This document shows, in pieces, positions 21,091 to 30,260 of a DNA stretch of 64,000 nucleotides (its first letter is position 1; every line of letters begins with the position of its first letter). Made by a program: the position numbers and the translations under genes. Below the pieces are notes generated by a model. The model was not told where the DNA came from and searched no databases. It saw only the letters and a list, made by a program, of their open reading frames with translations. Source of the DNA: Ashinkailepas kermadecensis (Eukaryota; Arthropoda; Thecostraca; Neolepadidae); NCBI GenBank assembly GCA_034440615.1, contig JAOTOM010004614.1, forward strand, positions 300,554 to 364,553, given 5' to 3'.

Positions 21091-23218
21091 AGTATGACTA
21101 TCGGACCAACGGCCACATACATCATTACACGGCGGGGATCACGTTGGATAACTGCAAGAGTCAATGCGGCAGCCGACCAACTCCAGCGAACGGTCGCAAG
21201 CGATCGAGGAGATGCCCTTATTTCGGCTGCTGAGAACAAGGGAGGGACTGAAATTGGCTGACAGCGTCACTGAAATAGTCAGAGACGTGTCTGTGATCTA
21301 GCATAAACGAGTTACGTCGGACCAAGAAGGCCCCTTTCAAAGATCGGCTTGAAATCACCGCCTAGCGGAGACACACCGCCTCTGACTGAATAAACAACGC
21401 GTGGCTGCGTTCCTATTTCTCCGCTCCTGCAGAACGCACCATCTCGCCGGCAAGAATGGCTTCACCTGCACGAGCGCGCCGCAGAGCCGTCTCGAGACGC
21501 CGCCAGGGAGCAACTCTCCATGCTAATTCTCCAGTTCGCTCCAAGAAACAGAATGCATGCCAGGCCAGCATATCGGCGGCCCTGCCGCCAGCGGAGCGTG
21601 TGCATGTACGTGTGTATTTATGTGTACAACTGTGGTAGACGTAGCGCACCGAGAGCCGCAGCTGTCCGGCCAACCCATCGGCGGCAGGGCAGCTCGTCAC
21701 TGGCGAGCTGGTGCCCAGTTCGCCGTGTCGCCCGACACCTGCGGCTCCGACAACACCAGCATCCACCGGCCGGCCACTTCAGTGATTAGGCCAGCCGGTG
21801 TCGGTGTGGCGGGGAGGTCGATGGCGATCGCGCCCGACCTCCCCGAGCGTTCCAACTGACCTCGGGATCCGCAGACAGGCGCCCCACCAGCATGAGCTTT
21901 CCAATACGATACGATTAGGAAAACCTACGACAATCTTGCTTTTGTAATCGGGCTTTTGACATACCAAACCATCCGAAAAGCTTCACAACATTTTCATAGG
22001 TTTCCCTAATCACATCGCATTCGGAAGATTCACTGCTTATGCAGACGTTATAGAGAGCAGGACTATGACTACCCAAGTACTCCGATACACCACAACCAAG
22101 GCGTCTTCCTTTGTTCGCAAGCACAAACAGTATGAAGCCAGCTACACAAATTCTACGGGCTGGCACCTTCTGCCAGTTTTCGCTCATTTGTACGTGTGCA
22201 ACCTTTGCAACCAGTTTCTCAGTGACACAAATATCACCCAATATTGTTTTGTATGGATGTTCATATTTCCTGGATGCGAGTGTTGCCAAGCACCCACACC
22301 AGGAAACTGCGCTTTTACATGCAGTTCAAATATCACATCACGCTCGCGCTGAGTGCCAACAACGAAATTTCATTTTTGGACCTCTCAGCAAGTAGCCGAG
22401 GTTCAATGTAGCACCTCCACAACGAAGGTGCTCCGTCTACCGAAATTCATCAAACAGGACGATGAATAAGTGCCGACAATGCCCTGCTCACTACGAACAT
22501 AGTTCCCCAACAGCGTTTACTGAACGAGCCGGCGAATAATTTCTACTTGGAAGCAATTAGTGAAACATGCTAAGCTGATCAGAGCCAAATAGTTTGATCA
22601 ATACGCAAACAAAGCCATTGATGGCGATATTAAAACACACAGATCAGAACACACCTAACACGTTAATTAACATCGAGGGCACCATCAAATCTAGCACTGC
22701 AATCACATGAATACTGAGCACAAAGTAAGTAATCAAAAGGTAACCGTACTAATATTTTCGCCAATGTAGCATAGAGATACGCAAGACTACGTCAAATTCA
22801 CGATGCACTGCAAAACAAGGAAGCACAGGAGACCGTAACTTTGCAGAAAAAAACAAAACAACATGCAATCCAATGATGGCCAACTCAAAAGCACCAATGG
22901 TTTACTTTACTCACTCACTTGTCTGTGCCCGTATTGTAGGCTTAGTCTGATGAACGGCTTGGTGTCAAAACAACAGCACTTTCTAGCTGACTGACAACGC
23001 AATGGAGGGGGAGCACCAATTGACCACATGCTGTTGTACGATGAAACACACTTAACATGACAGAACCTCACAAAGAACACACAAATCCTGATGTCATGTT
23101 CGGACAAGGTATGACTAAATAAGTTGAAGGCCGATGTATACCTGATCACAATTCACCGTCAAAGATATATGAAATTAAGACACACATTGGAGTTACCAAC
23201 CAGTACTGGCAAGCACCA
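21091..23218. other. 2.1 kb without recognisable genes
   Basis: G/C-rich to about 21880, then AT-richer. A minus-strand open frame of 124 codons at 21915-22289 has no domain that I recognise; its flank shares a phrase with the Harbinger-like right end at 17.47 kb, so it may belong to a diverged relative. Confidence 0.35.
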
Positions 23219-23387
23219 TGTACAGTAGACTGTTGCAAAATGGACGAAGTTACTCACCCAAAGTTCTACCACTTGGATTCTTGATCCATTGCCCTTCCTG
23301 ATTTCAAAACAGTTTTTGTTTCAGCTTTAGCATCGTTAAAAATCAAAACCCTTATTTTTTTTTGGCATTAGTGTCCTTCCCTCTGTT
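23219..23387 (+). repeat. Left terminal inverted repeat
   Basis: Starts TGTACAGTAGACTG and ends GTCCTTCCCTCTGTT. It pairs over its whole length with 26563-26728 on the opposite strand. It contains a TTTTTGTTTCAG tract that looks like a splice acceptor, and its complement carries TGGGTGAGTAA, which looks like a donor. Whether these are used is unknown. Confidence 0.9.
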
Positions 23388-23635
23388 GTATTCTGTTATC
23401 ATATATCCATGATTTCTTATTCCAAAAATAATAATAAACGAACAAACAAGAAATAAATACGTTTTCACCACAACAGTGGACAGCTGTGTCACATTTAAAG
23501 TACTTACCTGTCTGTTGGTCAGAAATCAGAATTGAAATTATTTCCTTTTGTTTCAGACCGGGCTGTAAGCATCCAGGCAATGAGGCGCCGCAAGGGAAGC
23601 CAGGCACCTGCAGCGAAGTTCAGAGTGCATCCTGA

Positions 23636-25843
23636 CAGAGTGTTTGGGGAGGGAAAGCGGCTTCCAGTGAACAAGCTTCCCTGGTCAGTGAGGTGGCGAG
23701 CGCCCTCATCTTTGAAGCAGAAAGTGATAGGCTCAACCGAGACTCCAAAGAGATTGACTGCAAGGAAGCTTCTGAGAGAGTGACCAGACAGGTTCTTGAA
23801 GTCTACAACACTGCTTCAGTCCCCACCATCTCTAAGCTGAAAGTACAGCAGAAAGTGCACGACCTTTGGAGGCTGAGGAAGGAGTCCATGAAGGCGCTGA
23901 ACAAAGGGGAGACCATCGCCTGGAGGAGGAAGAAGAAAAACGGAAAAGTGAAGAATAAGTTCCAGGACATTGCTGGGAAGCTGTTTGACGTGGCTGATGA
24001 TAAGAATGTCCCAGATATCGAAAAGAACTTCCTGAAGGCGCAGAGGAAGCCTGAGAGGGCTGGCTGCATCGGAGGACCTGACCTTGTGGAAACAAAGAAG
24101 ATCAAACGAAGGAGGAGGAAAGAGGAAGCAAAGGCTGATAAAAGACAGAGGGAGGAGGAAAGTCGCATGAAAAGTGAGAAGGAAGTGGAGATGCTGCTGA
24201 AGAAGGCTGCTCCTGAGGAATCTGATGATGAAAGAGAGGTGGACCAGCTGGATGATGATGAATTCAAGGCCAGAATTGGGAAGCATGAAATCAGGGAAAA
24301 GAGGAAGCGGAAGGAAGAGGCTGAAGAAAAGATTGCGGAGACTGCTGACCGATTCAAAGTATCGAGCGAAGCCGTCGCTCATCTGAGCAATGCGATCAAA
24401 GCTGCTGAGGAGATCATTACTGAGGAAGACAAGGAGAAAGTGACCAATACCTGGAAGATAAACAGAATGAGGAAGAAAGCTCGCCTGGACAAGAAAGACA
24501 CCTTTAAGCATTTCAAAGCTGAAGGACTGATGGTGGACGAAAGAATTGATGATAACAAGGTGGAGATAGGTACGGGGGAGGGGGTCACAAGAGGTTTGCC
24601 CTGGTAAGGCAGGAAGACTGTGCGGTGATAGGGTATCCTGGAGAGAAGTTCCTGGGACACCTAGTGCCCGAGGGTGGGAAGGGTGTGGAGCTGGCAAGGA
24701 GCCTCAAGGAGTTCCTGGAGGAGCGAGAGATTGACATTGATGACCTCCAGGTCATCTTCGCTGACGGATGCCGCAAGATGTCTGGCCACACACACGGCTT
24801 CATTGCAGAGTTTGAGAAGCTACTGGGTCGTCCCCTGCTACACGTCCACTGCCTCTGCCACAGTCTGGAAGCGATCTTCGGCCACATGTTCGTGAGATAT
24901 GCTGGCCCCACCACTGGTCCCGCCTCCTGGAGTGGTGAGGAGGCCCAGAGGCTCACGGGCAGTGTGTGGGAGCTGCCGGTGGTTGAGTTCGAGCCGATCC
25001 CCAGCCCCGCCCTCCGCTCACTGCTGGACAACATCCCGGAAAGCATCCTGAAGGAGTTCAATCACGACACCAGGTACCTGATAGAGATGGCGAGCGCGGT
25101 GGAATCGGGGACGTTGGAGGAGAGGTGGGCGAAGCAGAAGGCGGGGAAGATGACGAATGCGAGATGGCAGAACACAGAGAGCAGGATACTGAGGGTCTAC
25201 ATGAGCACCTCCTCCCCTCTGAAGCGCAGAGGCGGATGGCCATGTTCATCATCCAGGTGTACGTCCACAGCTTCCTGGAAATCAGGCAGAGGAACCAGCT
25301 GCTGGAGGGACCTCGCCACCTGCTCTCCACCATAACCAGGATCAAGACCTTCTGCACCATGGAGGAGGTGGACATGCTGAAGCCCCACATACAGTTCAAC
25401 GGCTACTTCGGCCAGCTGGACTTGATGCTCACCTCGCTACTGGGGCCAGCTGCAAGCAGGAGAGGCAAGTGGCGCTGGACATCATCACCAAGCTACGGAA
25501 GAAGGAGAAGAGGAGCCACAGAAAGACTGTTAGAAAGGTGAAGAACCCCCAGCTGAACTTCTCAGCCACCAAGCTGACGGAGATGGTGGACCTGACCAAG
25601 GCCACCTCCTCCCCGCCCATCCTGTTCAAGATCAGTGATGAGGAGCTCCAGCAGTTCCTGGAGACGCCCTTCTCTGTGGACCTGCCCTGCACCACGATCG
25701 CCGTGGAGAGGGGAGTGAAGTGGACCACAGAGGCGGCGCCCATGGTCAGCGGGGCCTGGGCCCAGGACATGGTGACCTGGAACAGGATTTCTGCTAGGGA
25801 AAGGAACGCTCTGAGGTTTAAAAAGAGGGAGTGGAAGTGTTGA
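23636..25843 (+). pseudogene. Frameshifted RNase H-fold, hAT-like element protein
   Basis: Four consecutive frames give one recognisable protein. The N-terminal part (to about 24575) is Lys/Glu-rich and coiled-coil-like, ending in a GLMVDERIDD phrase. The core (about 24580-25205) has HKRFALVRQED, FLGHLVPEGGKG, then FADG, GFIAEFEKLLGRPL, VHCLCHSLEAIFGHMF, TGPASWSG and ELPVVEF. The next frame (25205-25460) has MAMFIIQVYV, LLSTITRIKTF and NGYFGQLDLML. The last (25469-25843) has NPQLNFSATKL, ISDEELQQFLETPF and CTTIAVERGVKWTTEA, ending WKC. This order matches a family of uncharacterised, often element-borne proteins (usual core GDGT..NTG..GG....LE..LGRPLQW..C.LH..ELP..H.F, then a C-terminal PC.TQAVER.VK..TEAS) known from cnidarians and arthropods. 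The start is not fixed; a TTTGTTTCAG acceptor-like site at 23543-23555 suggests an upstream exon. Confidence 0.75.
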
Positions 25844-25954
25844 TTTTCTATGCATATCCTTACACATGCTATTGTTGTACATTTGAAACATGTCAACACT
25901 AAATACACACCACAAAACTAGTAAAGCTGATTTTCTTTGTGTTCAGTCTAGTTG

Positions 25955-26420
25955 AGGCGAGCGGAGGGCGATCGGACGAGCACAGAGCGCGGCGGGACGC
26001 GCCCGGAGCGAGACGGGACTGATGGGAGAGCGGCCGGAGGCCAGTGGTGGGAGGCGGGACGGGCACAGAGGGCGCCCGAAGACGAGCGGGGGCGACCGGA
26101 GGAGAACGGAGGGCGGCGGGAAGGGCACGGAGGGCGGTGGGAGGCCAGCGGAGGGAGGCGGAACGGGTCCAGAGGGCGATCGGACGGGTGCGCAGGAGGG
26201 CCGGAGACCAGTGGAGGAGGGCCGGAGACGAGCGGAGGGAGGCCGGACAGACACGGGGGCGGCCGAACGGGCACAGAGGGCGGTCCGAGTCTGGAACAGC
26301 CCCACCGAACGGGCGCGGAGGGCGGTCGGAGACGAGTCGATGACGGGCGGAGACGAGTCGATGACGGCCGGAGGCCAGCGAAGGGCGCCCGAAGACGAGC
26401 GGAGGGCGACCGGAGGCGAA
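25955..26420 (+). repeat. Degenerate G/C-rich array inside the TIR element
   Basis: Loose repeats of words such as CGGAGGGCG, CGGACGGGCACAGAGGGCG and GGAGGCCAG, strongly purine-skewed on the plus strand. Open frames in all directions read as Arg/Gly- or Pro/Ser-rich and are not called. It lies between the pseudogene end and the right TIR. Confidence 0.75.
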
Positions 26421-26562
26421 CGGAGACCGCCGTCAACATCCCACCGCCGCCGTCATCAACTACGCACACCTGGCCACCGCTCAGGCCGCATGGAGCGAGC
26501 CGACAGATGCGCCGACAGGCACCCACACCTCACACAGCGGCCACACCCTAGCGCCATCTCTG

Positions 26563-26728
26563 AACAGAGGGAAGGACACCAATGCCAAAAAATAAGGGTT
26601 TTGATTTTTAACGATGCTAGAGCTGAAACAAAAACTGTTTTGAAATCAGGAAGGGCAATGGATCAAGAATCCAAGTGGTAGAACTTTGGGTGAGTAACTT
26701 CGTCCATTTTGCAACAGTCTAATGTACA
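26563..26728 (-). repeat. Right terminal inverted repeat
   Basis: Starts AACAGAGGGAAGGACACC and ends CAGTCTAATGTACA. It is the reverse complement of 23219-23387 with three substitutions and a shorter A/T run. Confidence 0.9.
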
Positions 26729-26780
26729 GCCATCCACATCGGTTAAGGCGTATTGTTAGTTCGCGTCTTCAGAATGGAAC

Positions 26781-26821
26781 ATTAATACATCAGCAAGCTT
26801 GAGGCTTGCTGATGTATTAAT
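26781..26821. other. Perfect hairpin, 18-bp arms, 5-base loop
   Basis: ATTAATACATCAGCAAGC (26781-26798), loop TTGAG, then its exact complement to 26821. It sits 52 bp outside the TIR element. Confidence 0.9.
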
Positions 26822-28038
26822 TTTCTTGGGATTTCCGATTTTATCCGTGAAGTATTGCAACGAAGTTAGATTCGCAGCCCCTCATTTCAATGCATTTGAC
26901 TCTCATGCATACCGACTCGTCGAGTCTTGGGACCCGACGGGTCCAGTCGGAAACCGTCGGCACCGGGCACGTACCGACCTCAGCTGCTTGGACGCCACGG
27001 GCCGCAGGGCCGAGATGTGCTGTGCTTGCTCAACATCTGTTCTCACGGCGAGCCGACGGTCGGCCGGCCCAGGCTCTGTCAACGATCTGATACAGTCGGG
27101 TGTCATGTCATCGTGACACCTGAATCACCCTAATGCTAGATGGAGTGACGGTGTGATGGTGCCGGTCGCAGTGACGATGCCCGTCTGTTCGAGCGTTAGC
27201 CAATGGCTCTGACCTCGAAGGGGGCTCTGTCGGGGGTACTCCGACCAATCACAGACGACTGCGCTGATCACATCATAGTGTGGCTGTCCAATGAACGTGT
27301 CTGGCTGTTGCCATGGCTCTGAGTTGCGACACCGGTCCTCCACTGACGAAGGAGACGGCTCTGAATTTTGGTGATGGGCGGACGAGCGTGAGTGAGCGGC
27401 GGCTGTGCCTTTGTTAACGTTCGTATCACTGTAACTTCTTGAAACCCTTGAACTATTTGCAACCGTATAATTGTTCTTTCAATCACTCAACATAAGGGCT
27501 CTAATTACGGTGGCTTTCAAGAACGGCCCTTGGATTTTAGAGAGAGGAGCTATTGAACGTGCGAACGAGGTATCGCGAAACCGAGCAAAAGCTAGACTAT
27601 CACTGCCAGGCAACACAGACTTGCCTACAGTATTCTACCGTTAAACCTCGGCGAAGAGTGCGACCGAGTGAGCTATGCGCTGCACGAAGATCAAAAGAGG
27701 CATGCTTTCGTCGTCCACCGATAAATATGGGCCCCAACTGCAATGCTGATTGCAGCAGCAAAAGAAGAGTATTATAATTATACATATGTCAAGTGAAAAA
27801 TACTTTCAGTACTTGGAAAATTGTGACGATCTCAAAGCTAACCTGAAATGCTACTGGTCTTTTCACAATGTGTCACCGAAAAATATAATGTCTCTCCTGC
27901 ACCAGAAAAATAAATTGTTTGAAGCGACTTAGAGTCTGCATCGGCTATCAATAAGGTGATAGCCAAAAAGTTCACAAACCCCAACGTTCATGGTTATCCT
28001 TCGGTACCGGCTCAGTCCATCGGTGTATTTAGTACATA

Positions 28039-28040
<2 letters not shown>
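26822..28040. other. No recognisable gene
   Basis: Mixed DNA. Several open frames of 60-105 codons overlap one another without any recognisable domain. Confidence 0.4.

Positions 28041-28100
<60 letters not shown>
28041..28100. repeat. (TA)n microsatellite
   Basis: About 29 uninterrupted TA units just upstream of the LINE relic. Confidence 0.95.
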
Positions 28101-28102
<2 letters not shown>

Positions 28103-28170
28103 TTCTTAACTTCCAGGTCTCTGAATCGGATGAGAGTGCAACTTTCCAATAGCAAGCCCCAGAAAAACGC

Positions 28171-28790
28171 ATGACACATCTTGTAAGTGCTCGCATTATC
28201 ATTGAGCGTGCCGATGAATTAGTAGCTCCGCTAACGAAAGCATGTAAGTTATCAGTGCACACTGGGGTCGTCCCCGGAAAGATGATGCAGACCAGTACCA
28301 TTTCGATGTTCAAAAAAGGGGACAACAAATTGTTATCAAGTTACATCGATTTCCCTGCTTCTCTTTTCTGGAATACACTCGGCCGTGTTGTATATGATGA
28401 ACTGTCTCTCCACAGTTCACCGGTGCGGCACACAGAACAACATGTCGTTGTTGTTCGGCACTCTTGCACCAGTAACCTAACCGTGTACCTCGACTCGAAA
28501 ATGGCAGGCCATGTCGGATGTGCACCAGGCAGACGCTACATATGCTGATTGCTGGACCGCATTTCAGAGCCTGCATGACAGGCTCATCACTCATGACCTC
28601 ACAGAGCCGCGTCATCTGCAGAATTCTGCCTTGAATTGGTTCGTCTGGTATCAATTTGATAGGCCTCGGAGGGTCATTGTGAGCGGTGGAACCTTCAATA
28701 GGAGGTCAATCATTTATGGTGTCCCCGAACGACACTTGTTGGTCTTCCTTCTGCTATTCAACGACGATTCAAGCGCGTAGTTGTTGTATT
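28171..28790 (+). pseudogene. Reverse transcriptase fragment, N-terminal palm
   Basis: First frame (28171-28548) reads ADELVAPLTKACKLSVHTGVVPGKM then FKKGDNKLLSSYIDFPASL and VVYDELS. These correspond to the conserved LINE stretch 'ELAPPLT.LFNLSL..G..P..WK......FKKGDK....NYRPISLL...SK..E.V.Y..L'. A second frame (28511-28780) follows with LNWFVWYQFDRPRRVIVSGG and YGVPERHLLVFLLLFND, the counterpart of 'WF..YL..R.QRV.V.G' and 'SGVPQGS.LGPLLF..F.ND'. The key PQG motif has decayed to PER. Non-functional. Confidence 0.75.
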
Positions 28791-28979
28791 TCTTGGTTTC
28801 ATGAGAGCATTTCGCCCATAAACGAAAGGGGTCTGTTGGCGATTATATAATTAAATAGAGAAGGATATATGCAATATACATAAATATTTAATAAGTGCAC
28901 GCTGTGGCCGAAACGCTGGTGATGTATTTGCTTACGTGCTAGATGACGTTGCACTAGAGCGCCGCACGGAGTTCAGAGA

Positions 28980-29185
28980 TGCATGGGAGTCGTCCTGGAC
29001 TGGAAATCAACATTGGCCAGTCACGTGGATGCGACCGCGTCCACGGCCAGGCACTCGCTGAGGTTGATGATGCCCAGTCAGCAGCTGTCGGCACAACAGC
29101 GTGCAACATACCCGCCTAAACCGGTCACTGCCTTTTGCGCCCAAGCCAACTCAATCCTGGAATTTGGTAGCGTTGCGTAGAAAGA
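28980..29185 (+). pseudogene. Reverse transcriptase fragment, thumb region
   Basis: GVVLDWKSTLASHVDATASTARHSLRL matches the 'LGV.LD..L.F..H......KA...LGL' region that follows the catalytic box in LINE ORF2 proteins. SILEFGSVA then matches '..S.LEY.S..W'. Stops at 29180, just before the minisatellite. Confidence 0.7.
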
Positions 29186-29189
29186 TGCA

Positions 29190-29882
29190 GCAGTGTCACG
29201 TCTGAAGCGCCTGGAGCGTGGTCCGACACATCTAAAGCGTCTGGAGCGTGGTCCGACACAGCGGTGTCACATCTAAAGCGTCTGGAGCGTGGTCCGACAC
29301 AGCGGTGTCACATCTAAAGCGTCTGGAGCGTGGTCCGACACAGCGGTGTCACATCTAAAGCGCCTGGAGCGTGATCCGACACATCTAAAGCGTCTGGAGC
29401 GTGGTCCGACACAGCGGTGTCACATCTAAAGCGCCTGGAGCGTGGTCCGACACATCTAAAGCGTCTGGAGCGTGGTCCGACACAGCGGTGTCACATCTAA
29501 AGCGTCTGGAGCGTGGTCCGACACAGCGGTGTCACATCTAAAGCGCCTGGAGCGTGGTCCGCACATCAAGGTCTGGCGTGGTCCGACACAGCGGTGTCAC
29601 ATCTAAGCGCCTGGGCGTGGTCCGACACATCAGCGTCTGGGCGTGGTCCGACACATCTAAGCGTTAGCGTGGTCCGACACGGGTGTCACATCTAAAGCGT
29701 CTGAGCGTGGTCCGACACGCGGTGTCACATCTAAAGCGCCTGGAGCGTGGTCCGACACATCTAAAGCGTCTGGAGCGTGGTCCGACACAGCGGTGTCATC
29801 TAAGCGCCTTGGTCCCACATCTAAAGCGTCTGGAGCGTGGTCCGACACAGCGGTGTCACATCTAAAGCGTCTGGAGCGTGTG
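29190..29882 (+). repeat. 30/41-bp minisatellite nested in the LINE
   Basis: Units contain CATCTAAAGCGTCTGGAGCG plus TGGTCCGACA; a longer form adds CAGCGGTGTCA. Periods are therefore about 30 and 41 bp, intermixed. A decayed patch with deletions lies at 29560-29720 and near 29810. In one frame a unit reads HLKRLERGP, the same as HLKRLERVQ at the start of the resumed LINE tail. Confidence 0.9.
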
Positions 29883-30258
29883 CAGTATAAGTTCTTAAAA
29901 TTGCTGACTCTTTTCTTCGATAGCGGTACAGCCGACATTGACTACAACTACTTGCTTAAACACTGCGGTATGTCATCAATGAGCTCCTTCTAACAACACG
30001 ACATCATGTTCTTGTCTGTCACCGCCTGCAGCACACTGTTCAGACCTGCCCCAGTTGTTTCGCTGGTCCGCTCCTCGCCTGGAGCTCTGCTATGGTTGCC
30101 TCCTTCAAGAGGCTGTTTTGCTCACATACCCGCTGTGTGCAATAACTTTCAATCCTTCGGAAAGTGAAGTTGATTCGTGTTGTTGGCCGATGTCACAGTG
30201 CAACAGCGCCGTTGGTTGGTGTGTCGGAGAATGTGGTATTTTCCGATACTGTTGGAAA
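29860..30258 (+). pseudogene. Reverse transcriptase C-terminal tail
   Basis: HLKRLERVQYKFLKLLTLFF, then DIDYNYLLKHCGMSSMSSF and a stop at 29992. Another frame (30055-30258) contains LFRWSAPRLELCYGC. These match the LINE C-terminus 'I..LE.VQ.RF.K.......Y...L...GL.SL..RR' and '.F..P.....R......F'. Decayed. Confidence 0.65.
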
Positions 30259-30260
30259 TG

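Larger units (their letters stand above)
23219..26728 (+). mobile_element. 3.5-kb TIR DNA element with RNase H-like gene
   Basis: Bounded by terminal inverted repeats of 169 and 166 bp that differ by three substitutions and a poly-T length change by eye. Between them lies a gene of an invertebrate family with an RNase H-like (hAT-like) core, now in four reading frames, followed by a G/C-rich degenerate array. The target duplication is not clear. Both ends contain TGTACA; if the termini are CAGTAGACTG and CATTAGACTG, the flanks share only TA. The element superfamily is therefore left open. Outside the TIRs the sequences are unrelated. Confidence 0.8.
28120..30260 (+). mobile_element. Non-LTR retrotransposon (Jockey/CR1-like) relic
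   Basis: Three segments on the plus strand match successive parts of a LINE reverse transcriptase, in the right order and interrupted by stops and frame changes. The N-terminal palm lies at 28150-28790, the region after the catalytic box at 28917-29185, and the C-terminal tail at 29860-30258. A minisatellite occupies the gap 29190-29882. The endonuclease domain and the YADD catalytic box were not found. No target duplication or tail was identified, so the outer limits are approximate. Confidence 0.75.

Noticed and set aside
20571..21261. Open frames on both strands across the 39-bp array, one extending into unique DNA
   Set aside because: A unit length divisible by three keeps any stop-free phase open; the unique extension has no recognisable domain.
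23532..23783. 83-codon frame at the start of the TIR-element gene as a separate gene
   Set aside because: Probably an out-of-frame or upstream-exon part of the same decayed gene; the first clear homology is in the next frame.
25952..26681. Arg/Gly-rich and Pro/Ser-rich open frames near 26 kb
   Set aside because: Low-complexity degenerate array inside the TIR element; open in most frames with no domain.
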